Shown one piece after another: positions 46,519-55,011 of a stretch of 64,000 nt of DNA. The notes beneath the pieces were generated by a model. It was not told the DNA's origin. It searched no databases and saw nothing but the letters and a program-made list of their open reading frames with translations. The stretch lies in the NCBI RefSeq assembly GCF_000166195.2, contig NZ_CM001403.1:3924432-3988431 (forward strand), given 5' to 3'. The position numbers and the translations under genes are program-made. The first letter of the stretch is position 1, and every line of letters begins with the position of its first letter. Source of the stretch: Mucilaginibacter paludis DSM 18603. Its GTDB lineage: Bacteria > Bacteroidota > Bacteroidia > Sphingobacteriales > Sphingobacteriaceae.

Positions 46519-47146
46519 GATCAAGCCTGCAGGGCTTATTTGTCTTTGTATTGCTATTTTCTGCTTTGCGCCTCAACCGGCAAAAGCCCAATCCTATGAG
46601 ATCCAGCAATTATTACTGGATGTTGAAAAGCTGTCCCAATTCAAAAGCATCCTTTCCGATATGGAACAGGGTTATGTCATGCTCAGCCAGGGCTACGGCA
46701 CGGTCAAGAACATTGCGCAAGGCAACTTTAGTTTGCATGAGGTCTTTTTAGATGGCCTGATGGCGGTTAACCCGAACATCAAAAAGTATCAGCGGGTAGC
46801 GGATATCATCAGCGCGGAGAGCAGCATCCTTTCGGAATACAAGTCGGCCTATAACCGGGCCAAAGGCAGCGGCAGCTTCAGCGTACAGGAACTGGATTAT
46901 TTGGGCAGTGTCTACAGCAACATCACCGGCCAGGCATTGCGTAATCTCGACGACCTGATGACGGTCATTACCGCATCAAAACTGCGAATGTCAGATGATG
47001 AACGCCTGCGGGAGATCGACCGCATTTATGCCGACACCTCCGATAAACTGTCATTCCTGCGGCATTTCAATAACCAAACCGCTTTGCTCCGCCTGCAACG
47101 GCAAAAGGAACTTAGTGACACACGAACGCTTAAAAACCTACAATAA
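46505..47146 (+). CDS. Exported transfer-region protein, TraI-region paralogue B
   Basis: The 213-residue protein has a signal peptide ending QPAKAQ and a helical body (YEIQQLLLDVEKLSQFKSILSDMEQGYVMLSQGYGTVKNIAQGNF ... MSDDERLREIDRIY). Its start lies within the end of the preceding gene and its stop shares one base with traJ (TAATG), so it is translationally coupled on both sides. It has no palindromic insert in its signal peptide, which shows the native form. Confidence 0.75.
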   Translation: MESIKIKPAGLICLCIAIFCFAPQPAKAQSYEIQQLLLDVEKLSQFKSILSDMEQGYVMLSQGYGTVKNIAQGNFSLHEVFLDGLMAVNPNIKKYQRVADIISAESSILSEYKSAYNRAKGSGSFSVQELDYLGSVYSNITGQALRNLDDLMTVITASKLRMSDDERLREIDRIYADTSDKLSFLRHFNNQTALLRLQRQKELSDTRTLKNLQ

Positions 47147-48372
47147 TGAAATTCAGTAAAGTAATCAAAAGCGCCCCCTTTAGAGGCTTGGGGGGCCTAT
47201 TGTTTCTCCTGCTATTCCCACTTTTGAGCAAAGCGGATGGCCTGGCCGATGACTTGCAGGGAATGCAGCCTGTACTCGACAACGTGTACAGCCAGATGCT
47301 TCCGCTTTGCAGCCAGCTCATCGGCGCGGCCCGCGGTATCGCCGGGTTTGCGGCGCTTTGGTATATCGGCTCACGGGTATGGCGGCAGATCGCCACCGCC
47401 GAACCGCTCGACTTTTATCCTTTGCTCCGGCCATTCGCTTTGGGCATGGCGATACTGGCGTTCCCGGCGGTCATTGGCCTGATGAACGGTGTATTACAGC
47501 CGGTGGTCAGCGCAACGGGCAGCATGGTACAGAACAGCAATGCGGCCATTACCCAACTGCTCAAGCAAAAGGAAGATGCCGTTAAAAATTCATCAGCCTA
47601 CCAAATGTACGTGGGTGATACCGGCAGCGGCGACCAGAGCAAGTGGTATAAGTACACCCACCCGGACGACCCGAACGGCGATAACCAGGGCTTAATCGAT
47701 GGTATCGGCAACGATATTAAATTCTGGATGGACAAACAGAGCTACAATTTCCGCAACAGCATCAAGCAGTGGATGTCGGAGGTTTTAGAGGTGGTTTATG
47801 CCGCGGCTTCGTTGTGTATCAATACCATTCGCGCGTTTTTCCTGATCGTACTGGCCATATTGGGGCCGCTCGTATTCGGCCTGTCCGTCTTTGATGGTTT
47901 CCAGCATAGTTTACACCAATGGCTCGCCCGGTATATCAATATCTTTCTCTGGCTGCCCATCGCCAATATCTTCGGCAGCATTATCGGCAAGGTTCAGGAG
48001 AACATGCTGAAACTGGATATTTCGCAGATCCAAAGCCAGGGGGACACTTTCTTTAGTTCCACCGATACAGCTTACCTCATCTTTCTTTTGATCGGTATTG
48101 TCGGCTATTTCTCAGTGCCGACAGTGGCTAATTTCATCGTCCACGCGCATGGCGGCAACGGTATGTTGCAAAGAGTGAACAATATAGCGACGGGGACAAC
48201 CAGCACGGTGATCAGCACAAGTGCAGCAGTTGGCTCAGCCACAGGTGAGCGAATGGCACAAGGCGCAAAAAACATCGCTAATGCGCCTGGCGACTTTATG
48301 AAAGGCTGGAATAGCGCAGGAGCCGGCGGCAGCAACCACCAGAAAGACCGGCTATCTGGTAAAAGCAGTTAA
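47146..48372 (+). CDS. traJ: Conjugative transfer protein TraJ (VirB6-like)
   Basis: This 408-residue polytopic inner-membrane protein has many hydrophobic segments (IAGFAALWYIGSRVW; GMAILAFPAVIGLMNGV; AFFLIVLAILGPLVFGLSVF; YLIFLLIGIVGYFSVPTV) and matches Bacteroides TraJ throughout. The leader carries KSAPFRGLGGL from a palindromic repeat. The C terminus is low-complexity and soluble. traK follows 48 bases later. Confidence 0.92.
   Translation: MKFSKVIKSAPFRGLGGLLFLLLFPLLSKADGLADDLQGMQPVLDNVYSQMLPLCSQLIGAARGIAGFAALWYIGSRVWRQIATAEPLDFYPLLRPFALGMAILAFPAVIGLMNGVLQPVVSATGSMVQNSNAAITQLLKQKEDAVKNSSAYQMYVGDTGSGDQSKWYKYTHPDDPNGDNQGLIDGIGNDIKFWMDKQSYNFRNSIKQWMSEVLEVVYAAASLCINTIRAFFLIVLAILGPLVFGLSVFDGFQHSLHQWLARYINIFLWLPIANIFGSIIGKVQENMLKLDISQIQSQGDTFFSSTDTAYLIFLLIGIVGYFSVPTVANFIVHAHGGNGMLQRVNNIATGTTSTVISTSAAVGSATGERMAQGAKNIANAPGDFMKGWNSAGAGGSNHQKDRLSGKSS
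47171..47197. repeat. G/C-rich palindromic element 7, inside the traJ signal peptide
   Basis: GCGCCCCCTTTAGAGGC followed by TTGGGGGGCC is read in frame as SAPFRGLGGL near residues 9-18 of TraJ. Confidence 0.8.
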
Positions 48373-48393
48373 CCAATTTATTCACTTTATAAT

Positions 48394-48418
48394 TCCCCCT
48401 TTAGGGGGTTAGGGGGCC
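48394..48418. repeat. G/C-rich palindromic element 8
   Basis: TCCCCCTTTAGGGGG followed by TTAGGGGGCC ends two bases before the traK ATG. Confidence 0.75.
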
Positions 48419-48420
48419 AT

Positions 48421-49035
48421 ATGTTCCAACAACTCAAAAACATCGACACCGCGTTTAAGCATATTAAACTGTTCAGCTATTTCCTGATTGCGGCTTGCGT
48501 GGCTATTTCCTGCTTTGCGGTTTATAAAAGCTACGAAAGTTCGGCCAACGATAAGGCGCATATTTATATCCTGGCCAATGGCAAAGCGCTGGAAGCATTC
48601 GCCGCAGACCGCAAAGATAATATCCCGGTAGAGATCAGGGATCATGTTAAAATGTTTCACCATTACTTTTTTAGTCTTGACCCGGATGATAAACAGATAC
48701 AGGCGGGTATCACACAGGCGCTTTACCTCGCGGACGGCAGCGCCAAAAAAGCTTACGATGATCTGAAAGAGGCCAGTTATTTCAACAACATCGTGAGCGG
48801 CAATATCAGCCAGCAGATCAGGGTGGACAGCGTTCAGGTGGACATTAACCAATATCCCTTTTACTTCAAATGCTTCGCTACCGAAAAGCTGATACGCTCC
48901 ACATCGACGATCAGCCGCAGCCTGGTCACGCAGGGCTATTTACGGAACGTCAACCGCTCGGACAATAACCCGCATGGCTTCCTGATCGAGAAATGGGAAA
49001 CATTGGAAAACAAGGATTTACCTCAAAAGAAATGA
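48421..49035 (+). CDS. traK: Conjugative transfer protein TraK (VirB8-like)
   Basis: The 204-residue bitopic protein has an N-terminal helix (LFSYFLIAACVAISCFAVY) and a periplasmic domain with the TraK pattern (EIRDHVKMFHHYFFSLDPDD ... QYPFYFKCFATEKLIRSTSTISRSLVTQGYLRNV.RSDNNPHGFLIEKWE). It is full length. The stop overlaps the traL start (ATGA). Confidence 0.92.
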   Translation: MFQQLKNIDTAFKHIKLFSYFLIAACVAISCFAVYKSYESSANDKAHIYILANGKALEAFAADRKDNIPVEIRDHVKMFHHYFFSLDPDDKQIQAGITQALYLADGSAKKAYDDLKEASYFNNIVSGNISQQIRVDSVQVDINQYPFYFKCFATEKLIRSTSTISRSLVTQGYLRNVNRSDNNPHGFLIEKWETLENKDLPQKK

Positions 49036-49253
49036 CCATGCAATTATTCAGCAAACAAAAACAAAGGGCAAGGCGGGAACGGCTGTTAAGCCAGGTCGAA
49101 TTATCCATCAGCCGCAAACAAAAGCTAATAGCGGATGAACTCAACCGGAGGACACAGCATTGGAACCGGGCCTCAAAACTCATCCTGTTACTGGTCATCT
49201 GCACGGTATTGGGCGGGTTCAGCCTCTGGTTGCTTATCCAGGCATGTAATTAA
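49032..49253 (+). CDS. traL: Small membrane transfer protein, TraL position
   Basis: The 73-residue protein starts at ATG 49032, overlapping the traK stop; a longer frame from 48993 is only read-through of traK. The basic N terminus (FSKQKQRARRERLL) precedes one membrane helix (LILLLVICTVLGGFSLWLLIQ). Size and place between traK and traM fit TraL. Confidence 0.78.
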   Translation: MTMQLFSKQKQRARRERLLSQVELSISRKQKLIADELNRRTQHWNRASKLILLLVICTVLGGFSLWLLIQACN

Positions 49254-49283
49254 CCAAATGATAAACGCATAAACAAAAAAACA

Positions 49284-50387
49284 ATGAAAGAACAAACGAT
49301 CGAACAGCAACAGCAGCAGGAAAAGCTGAAAAAGTTTCTATTGGTGCTGCCCCTTCTTATCCTGCCTTTTATGACAATGGCCTTTTGGGCATTGGGTGGC
49401 GGCAAGGGCGGCGCGAATGAACAGGCTGCCCATTACAAGGGCATTAATACCGATCTGCCGGAAGCGAAATTCAATAAAGACCAGCCGCAGGATAAATTGA
49501 GCCTGTACGACCAGGCGGCAAGGGACTCGGTTACCGCAACCAGTCATTCTGCCAACCCGGTATTTACGTTAAAGCAAGACAGCAGCCGATCTGTTCTGCA
49601 GGGTCAAAGCACAGCCGATGCCAACGAGGTGAAATTGAGCCAGAAGCTGGCCCAACTGAAACAGGAGATCAACAAAGCGCCGGAACCTATGGTTACAGCC
49701 AATCAGGTAACGGCACCAAAACAGCAGCCGGTAACCAATACCGCAGATGTTGACCGCCTGGAAAACCTCATGAAAAACATGAATACCAAGAACGGCGACG
49801 ATCCCGAAATGAAGCAATTGGAAGGCATGATCGACAAAATTATTCAAATTCAACATCCTGAAATGGTCGCGGCACAGCTACAGCAGCAGGGAAAACAGGC
49901 AAAACCGGCAACCGATAGCCTGTTTAAAGCGATACCCGCCATGATCGACGGTAACCAGAATGTGGCCCAAGGCAGCGCGGTCAAGCTGCGCTTGCAGGAC
50001 ACGGTTACCCTCAAAGGCATTACTCTGCCCAAAGGCTTTAACCTCTACGGCAATTGCGCCATTACCAACCAGCGGTTGTTATTGCAGATCAAAAGCATCC
50101 GGCTCGGCACATCCATTATCCCGGTTGATTTGACCGTCTACTATACGGATGGGATGCCGGGACTGCCTGCGCCGGAAGCCGAATTGGCCGATGCGGGCGG
50201 CAATGGGGCGGCAAACGCCGTGCAGAGCATGGAGTTTCTGCCTTATGATCAGTCCTTAACCACCCAGGTGGCCAGTGCGGGTATCAGCGCCGCCAAAACC
50301 CTGTTCAGCAAAAAGGTAAAAAGAATCAGGGTGAAACTGAAGGACGGAGAGGGAGTGTTACTGCGCAATAACCAGCCGGGGCACTAA
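49284..50387 (+). CDS. traM: Conjugative transfer protein TraM (VirB10-like)
   Basis: The 367-residue protein spans the inner membrane once (FLLVLPLLILPFMTMAFWALGGG) and carries a long linker with a C-terminal beta domain (VKLRLQDTVTLKGITLPKGFNLYGNCAITNQRLLLQIKSIRLG). It matches Bacteroides TraM. TraN would normally follow, but the next gene is of another kind. Confidence 0.92.
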   Translation: MKEQTIEQQQQQEKLKKFLLVLPLLILPFMTMAFWALGGGKGGANEQAAHYKGINTDLPEAKFNKDQPQDKLSLYDQAARDSVTATSHSANPVFTLKQDSSRSVLQGQSTADANEVKLSQKLAQLKQEINKAPEPMVTANQVTAPKQQPVTNTADVDRLENLMKNMNTKNGDDPEMKQLEGMIDKIIQIQHPEMVAAQLQQQGKQAKPATDSLFKAIPAMIDGNQNVAQGSAVKLRLQDTVTLKGITLPKGFNLYGNCAITNQRLLLQIKSIRLGTSIIPVDLTVYYTDGMPGLPAPEAELADAGGNGAANAVQSMEFLPYDQSLTTQVASAGISAAKTLFSKKVKRIRVKLKDGEGVLLRNNQPGH

Positions 50388-50426
50388 TAGTAACTACTGT
50401 TTTTTATCATTTAAATCATAAAGCAC

Positions 50427-51422
50427 ATGAATCTGAACAATCTGGAAGACCTTAAAAAAGAGGTCAAAGACTTAGGCTTTAATCCTAAAGTGGCCGATGA
50501 ACTGGAAAAGAATATGAAGCCCTTACCGGGGCACTTTACCATCAAAGACCAGTTCCCTGGCGACCGGGGTGTAGTGGATATGACCCTGCATTTTCATAAA
50601 TCAGGCCAGTCCGATACGTATAACCTGAATAAATATGAAGTGGCGTCCGGCAAAGTGCCGCCAACCGTAGAGAACCAGCAGTACATGGTACTAACGGAGA
50701 ATAAAGACAACAAAGAAAAACCATTGGTGAGGACGTTTGAAAGCCCGAACGAAGCTATAGACTTCTTTAAGAAACAAAAAGGGAACAGCGAACTGGCATT
50801 GGGTGAAAGCCCCGACAGCAAACAGATCCTCGCCAGTAAGGAGAACGGGAAAGAAAACTATATCAACAAAGATTTCCGTTCGGCTTATTTCCGGCCCGCG
50901 ATCAAGCAGACCTTCTATCTTAAAGACGGACAGGGCTTTAACGCGAGACAGGCCGCCAATATGGTGCAGGACCGCACCGTTTTCCGGGATAACATGATGA
51001 CCCGTGACGGAGAACCCTATAAGGCTTGGGTAAGGCTGGACTTCGATCAAAAGAAAGATGACTGGGGCAACCACAGGTTCAAACAGTTCCATCACCCGAC
51101 TTTCGGTTTCGACCTGGAGAAAACACTAAATGCCTATAAGATCAAAGAACTGGCAGACCCGGCTAAAAAATCAGAGATCATGGATGCCATGCGCCAGGGC
51201 GACCGCGTTCAGGTAACCGCGCTGAACAAGGAGAACAAAGAAGTCAAAGTGATGGCCGAGGCCGTTCCCCGTTACAGCAAGCTGGATTTCTTTAATGACA
51301 GCGGCGTAAGGCAAAAGCGGGAGCAGTTTGAAAAACCGCTCATCAATAACCTTTCACAAGGCCGGGGCCAGGGCAAAGGCAAGGAAAAAGAACTGGAAGA
51401 AAGCCGCGGGATGAAAGTCTGA
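50427..51422 (+). CDS. DUF3945-like protein of the ICE
   Basis: The 331-residue soluble protein has no signal peptide. The C-terminal third (VQVTALNKENKEVKVMAEAVPRYSKLDFFNDSGVRQKREQF) resembles the DUF3945 segment found next to topoisomerase genes on Bacteroidota mobile elements. The N-terminal half contains HFHKSGQSDTYNLNKYEV. The tail is glycine- and charge-rich (GRGQGKGKEKELEE). It occupies the place where traN would stand but is not a TraN. Function unknown. Confidence 0.65.
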   Translation: MNLNNLEDLKKEVKDLGFNPKVADELEKNMKPLPGHFTIKDQFPGDRGVVDMTLHFHKSGQSDTYNLNKYEVASGKVPPTVENQQYMVLTENKDNKEKPLVRTFESPNEAIDFFKKQKGNSELALGESPDSKQILASKENGKENYINKDFRSAYFRPAIKQTFYLKDGQGFNARQAANMVQDRTVFRDNMMTRDGEPYKAWVRLDFDQKKDDWGNHRFKQFHHPTFGFDLEKTLNAYKIKELADPAKKSEIMDAMRQGDRVQVTALNKENKEVKVMAEAVPRYSKLDFFNDSGVRQKREQFEKPLINNLSQGRGQGKGKEKELEESRGMKV

Positions 51423-51483
51423 CCGCTTTAAACAGCCACTAATTAATCCATATAAATATCAGTAATCATTAAAATTAAAAATC

Positions 51484-51663
51484 ATGAAAAACTATCAGGC
51501 ATTGAAAGAACTGATCGCGGCTGCCGAAGCGGATGCCGTAAAATTCTATGAAAAAGGCAACAGCGCAGCCGGAACCAGGCTTCGTAAAGCAATGTTGCAG
51601 GTGAAAGCTCATTCGCAGGAAATCCGCAAGGAAGTAAGTGAAATAAAGCACCAAGCCGAATAA
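51484..51663 (+). CDS. Histone H1-like small DNA-binding protein
   Basis: The 59-residue protein begins MKNYQALKELIAAAEADAVKFYEKGNSAAGTRLRKAM and ends KEVSEIKHQAE. This closely fits the short histone H1-like proteins of Bacteroidota (AEADA.KFY.KGN.AAGTR.RK pattern). These are presumed to bind and compact DNA. It is carried on the ICE just after the DUF3945-like gene and before a terminator. Confidence 0.85.
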   Translation: MKNYQALKELIAAAEADAVKFYEKGNSAAGTRLRKAMLQVKAHSQEIRKEVSEIKHQAE

Positions 51664-51684
51664 GTCATTATCATTACTAATGCA

Positions 51685-51717
51685 AAGCCACTCTTGAAAA
51701 AGGGTGGCTTTTTTTGT
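51685..51717 (+). terminator. Rho-independent terminator after the histone-like gene
   Basis: AAGCCACtCT and AGgGTGGCTT form the stem, followed by TTTTTTT. It lies about 20 bases after the stop at 51663. Confidence 0.85.
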
Positions 51718-52225
51718 ATCAGGTCAGCGGTACAGCCGCTTCATTTCGTTCCTACATTCAGTCGCTTCCCGCCTTTAAACGCACTGGCTCCGTTCCTGCG
51801 CCTGCCCGTTTTCTTTTTACGGCTTCGCTTTTTAAAGTCATCCTTTAAGTGCACTTCTTCGGCCTTTTATTAAACAAATTTCTGATCCGCCGGGCATATC
51901 GTCAAGCCCGAGCCCTGCGGGTTTTGTAAAAAAAATCTTCCTCTCATTTTTTCATTGGATGCCGCTATCGCGGCGGGTGTTGGAGAGCGTATTTTTTTTC
52001 CAAAAGGCTTGCCGTTATGCCCGGCTCTTTCAGGTGAGTTGCTTAATAAAAAGCCAGCGAGCGCTATGCGAGCAGCACTTAAAACAAAACGGATAAAAAG
52101 CAACGCAGTATGAAAGAGCCAAAAAACAAAGCCCCGCCACACAGACAAGTGCCGACCGCCGACCTGTCATCTCAATTAATCAGCAAGTACAGAATATCTA
52201 TTTATACACATAAAAATTAAAAGTC
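51718..52225. other. Gene-poor stretch with unclear content
   Basis: About 500 bases hold no convincing gene. A 92-codon leftward frame (51870-52148, beginning MSVWRGFVFWLFHTALLFIRF) exists but has no clear ribosome site and low support. Short hairpins such as GCGG..CCGC occur. Replication or partition control DNA is possible; I see no iterons. Confidence 0.35.
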
Positions 52226-52843
52226 ATGAAAACTAAAGTAATCGGAAGCGATAAAGCTAAAAATAACAACGAAGTAAAAACCACTATCCGTCCAAGCTTA
52301 ACAGGAAAGGAAGCCAAAAATGAAACCCTTAACGATAATGCCCCTGCCGATGTTCCGCAGAGTGAGGAAAACAATAACACCGAAACTACAGAGGTTAAGA
52401 CCGGTAGCCCCGTTGCAGTGGATAACCAATCCGCTAACCTTGCAGATGCTCCCAAAGCCGAAGAACTGAAAACCGGCGCAGATCCACAACCACAGGTAGA
52501 GCCGACCAAAAAGGAGATCAAAGAGCAGTTGAATTTAAAACCTGTCTTTAACCTGGATGCAACGGTGAAACTGGTAAGTGAGTTAGGAAAGAAAATCACC
52601 CAAAGGGACAAGTTAAAAGCGACTATCGACAACCTCGACACCTTTACCATCGCATCTAACGAGGATGGCGATGTAACAGGCAGTAACAAATTTTACCGTT
52701 GCGAACTGGTGTTACACGACGATGCCGGTAACGAGTTTGTAACCAAGAACGCCTATATCATCGACCATGTAACGCAGTACGTTAACGCCCTTTGCGTAGA
52801 GAAACTGGCGGAGATCGAAGCAGAAATTGTAATCCCTGCTTAA
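52226..52843 (+). CDS. Hypothetical protein with disordered N terminus
   Basis: The 205-residue protein has a low-complexity N-terminal half rich in Asn, Glu, Thr and Pro (residues 1-95). The compact C-terminal domain reads NLKPVFNLDATVKLVSELGKKITQRDKLKATIDNLDTF ... YRCELVLHDDAGNEFVTKN. Similar proteins precede DUF932 genes on Bacteroidota elements. Not recognised by name. A strong hairpin follows at 52856. Confidence 0.7.
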   Translation: MKTKVIGSDKAKNNNEVKTTIRPSLTGKEAKNETLNDNAPADVPQSEENNNTETTEVKTGSPVAVDNQSANLADAPKAEELKTGADPQPQVEPTKKEIKEQLNLKPVFNLDATVKLVSELGKKITQRDKLKATIDNLDTFTIASNEDGDVTGSNKFYRCELVLHDDAGNEFVTKNAYIIDHVTQYVNALCVEKLAEIEAEIVIPA

Positions 52844-52855
52844 TTAATAAATGGG

Positions 52856-52888
52856 AACGCCCCCTGTAAGTGTAGCACAGGGGGCGTT
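52856..52888 (+). terminator. Strong hairpin after the gene at 52226-52843
   Basis: AACGCCCCCTGT and ACAGGGGGCGTT form a perfect 12-bp stem with a nine-base loop. It is followed by ATTTAAG and no clean T-run, so it may stabilise the mRNA end or terminate weakly. Confidence 0.65.
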
Positions 52889-52923
52889 ATTTAAGACATT
52901 TTCTAATCTTAAAATCTACGGCA

Positions 52924-53052
52924 ATGTTAGAGATTTTTATCGAATTGACCAACCAAATATTTTGGGATGGTTACGCCCAACAATTGGCACAGGAAAACCC
53001 CGCAGGGTTTCAAATGGAGTTTAACGATTTTCTTAATTCCTATCAATGCTAA
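52924..53052 (+). CDS. Very small protein (42 residues)
   Basis: ATG 52924 opens 42 codons: MLEIFIELTNQIFWDGYAQQ... to NDFLNSYQC. It is acidic and helical. It is tightly followed (4 bases) by another small gene and then the DUF932 gene, forming an apparent operon. No function known. Confidence 0.6.
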   Translation: MLEIFIELTNQIFWDGYAQQLAQENPAGFQMEFNDFLNSYQC

Positions 53053-53056
53053 AGTT

Positions 53057-53227
53057 ATGCCGAACGACACCGTGTATTTATTCATTCAGGTAGTGGTAAA
53101 TACGAAGCACAGAAACATACATGATGCCATACGGGAATTGCAGGACGATACCCGTGTGCGTGTCAGCAGCAACGCCAACGTGCAGGTACAGCAAATTAAG
53201 ATCGTAGACTTATACACTAAAAATTAA
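53057..53227 (+). CDS. Small protein (56 residues) upstream of the DUF932 gene
   Basis: The start is ATG 53057 (MPNDTVYLFIQVVVNTKHRNIHDAIRELQDD); a longer frame from 52967 overlaps the preceding gene and is unlikely. The product looks like one small beta-alpha domain ending VQQIKIVDLYTKN. It ends four bases before the DUF932 start, so it is cotranscribed. Confidence 0.65.
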   Translation: MPNDTVYLFIQVVVNTKHRNIHDAIRELQDDTRVRVSSNANVQVQQIKIVDLYTKN

Positions 53228-53231
53228 AATC

Positions 53232-54296
53232 ATGGCACACAACATTAATTATAACGAGCAGACACAAAAGCACAGCTTTTTTAGCGTCAAAGAGAAAGCA
53301 TGGCACGGTTTAGGGCAAATTATCAGCGATTACCCGACCAGCGCAGAAGCCATTAAACATGCGGGATTAAACTATACCGTTGAAAAACGCCCCCTGTTTA
53401 CCTATGATACAGAGAACTTTACAGGCGACCCCGCTACGGACATTATTATTCCTGAAATCGAAGTGCCTAATTATTTTGCCACCATCCGCACCGATACCGA
53501 GCAGGTTTTAGGCGTGGTGGGTAATGATTACGAGGTGGTGCAGAATGTGAACGTCTTTGAATTTTTTGACAATATCGTAGGTGGTAAAGATGGTATTTTA
53601 TATGAAACTGCCGGGGCTTTGGGCAACGCGGGAGAGCGTATTTTTATTACAGCAAAGTTGCCTGATTATATAAAGGTCGGCAGGAACGACCTGATCGAGC
53701 AGTATATCTTTTTAACCACTTCGCATGATGGTTTCGGCAGTATCACCGCAGCGTTTACACCCATACGTGTAGTTTGCCAGAATACGCTTAACGCTGCTAT
53801 GCGCAATCATAGCAATTCAATTAAGATACGCCACACCGCCAGCGCAAACGACCGATTAAAACAGGCGCATACGCTGTTAGGCATTACCAACCAATTGGCG
53901 GGCGAGTTGGAGCAGGTGTTTAATAAATGGTCAAGGGTGCGAATTACCGATAACGAGGTAAAAAAGCTGGTACAGGTAGCAATGGCACCCAATAAGGAAG
54001 TATTGCAAAGCCTGCAAAACGGCAGGCAGGACGAATTATCTACTACGTACAATAACATGGTGAGCAGTGTAATGGATTTTGCATTGACCCACCCGACACA
54101 GCAAGAAGCCACCACAAAAGGCACTTTGTACGGGGCGTACAATGCCGTTACCGGCTACTTTCAAAACGTGCGCAATTACAGGGACGATGAAAGTAAATTT
54201 AGGTCCATTATGTACGGCACAGGGCTACAGCGTAGCCAAACCGCATTCGACCTCTGCAATCAGTTTGCCAAACACGGTATCAAAGCATTGAATTAA
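53232..54296 (+). CDS. DUF932-family (phage/plasmid-like) protein
   Basis: The 354-residue protein begins MAHNINYNEQTQKHSFFSVKEKAWHGLGQIISDYPTSAEAI, the hallmark of the DUF932 family. The rest carries LFTYDTENF, VLGVVGNDYEVVQN, SHDGFGSITAAFTPIRVVCQNTLNAAMR and IRHTASANDRL. The family is common on plasmids, phages and ICEs. Its biochemical role is not established. Confidence 0.9.
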   Translation: MAHNINYNEQTQKHSFFSVKEKAWHGLGQIISDYPTSAEAIKHAGLNYTVEKRPLFTYDTENFTGDPATDIIIPEIEVPNYFATIRTDTEQVLGVVGNDYEVVQNVNVFEFFDNIVGGKDGILYETAGALGNAGERIFITAKLPDYIKVGRNDLIEQYIFLTTSHDGFGSITAAFTPIRVVCQNTLNAAMRNHSNSIKIRHTASANDRLKQAHTLLGITNQLAGELEQVFNKWSRVRITDNEVKKLVQVAMAPNKEVLQSLQNGRQDELSTTYNNMVSSVMDFALTHPTQQEATTKGTLYGAYNAVTGYFQNVRNYRDDESKFRSIMYGTGLQRSQTAFDLCNQFAKHGIKALN

Positions 54297-54341
54297 TTAC
54301 ACGGGGCAGCCCTTAAATTTTGCCCCTTAAATTTTACAACC

Positions 54342-54722
54342 ATGAAATTATTAGCAAATTTTGATAATATCGCAAAAGCCAGGCTTTTGCATGATCTTTT
54401 TCCCGATGAAATACCCGCTCTTTTAGATGATATACAGGCGGTTTGTGCTAATTTTAAAGCCAATAAAGAAGCCTATGAAAAAACATGGGACTTCGGTTTG
54501 ATGACTTTTGAGATGTGGCTATCGCTTGCGGAAAAGGCAACAACCGTTATTACTAAGTATCGCACACAAATGTGCAAAAGCAGTAAGGTATTTTCCGAGC
54601 AGTTGTTTCACGCTTATGATTATACGGTGATCTTTGTGAATGACCGCGTAGCGAAATACGCCTTAAAGTTGGATGAAAACAGCAAATTTAGAAAGGCCGT
54701 AGATTTGTTGTTTGACGCTTAA
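54342..54722 (+). CDS. Hypothetical protein after DUF932
   Basis: The 126-residue helical protein (MKLLANFDNIAKARLLHDLFPDEIPALLDDIQAVC...) has no recognised motif. It follows DUF932 by 45 bases and ends before a strong terminator, making it the last gene of the operon. Similar proteins accompany DUF932 on related elements as far as I recall; no function is known. Confidence 0.68.
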   Translation: MKLLANFDNIAKARLLHDLFPDEIPALLDDIQAVCANFKANKEAYEKTWDFGLMTFEMWLSLAEKATTVITKYRTQMCKSSKVFSEQLFHAYDYTVIFVNDRVAKYALKLDENSKFRKAVDLLFDA

Positions 54723-54760
54723 ATGCTCCTAATACTGTTGAAGAGCCTTGTGTTTAAAAA

Positions 54761-54799
54761 GAAGAGCCTTGTGTTTAAAAATACAAGGCTCTTCTTTTT
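54761..54799 (+). terminator. Terminator with duplicated arm
   Basis: GAAGAGCCTTGT and ACAAGGCTCTTC form a perfect 12-bp stem followed by TTTTT. The left arm with its tail (AGAGCCTTGTGTTTAAAAA) is also present once more just upstream, at about 54742-54760, so two alternative stems are possible. Confidence 0.88.
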
Positions 54800-55011
54800 G
54801 AAATTTCTGGCTAAGTGCCTGATAAGTTCTGATATATGAATTTAAAATCTTGTTGCTATATCTTACAGAATCCTGTTTTCGCCTACTGTTTCCTTAAAAG
54901 AGGAGGGCGTTCTTGTTTAGGTCATAAATAATAGTGAAAATTATTAAAGAATGCTTAACAATGATAAAAAGGGGTTAATTTGCACGGTAAATCTTAAACC
55001 TATTACCGCAC

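Noticed and set aside
48993-49031. Longer start for the TraL-like gene
   Set aside because: These codons lie inside traK in another frame. The ATG at 49032 overlaps the traK stop as ATGA, a normal coupled start.
50427-51422. TraN (VirB9-like) after TraM
   Set aside because: The protein has no signal peptide and its C-terminal third resembles DUF3945, not an outer-membrane channel protein.
51870-52148. Leftward 92-residue frame (MSVWRGFVFWLFH...)
   Set aside because: There is no ribosome site, homologous copy or operon context, and its composition looks like chance reading of a gene-poor region.
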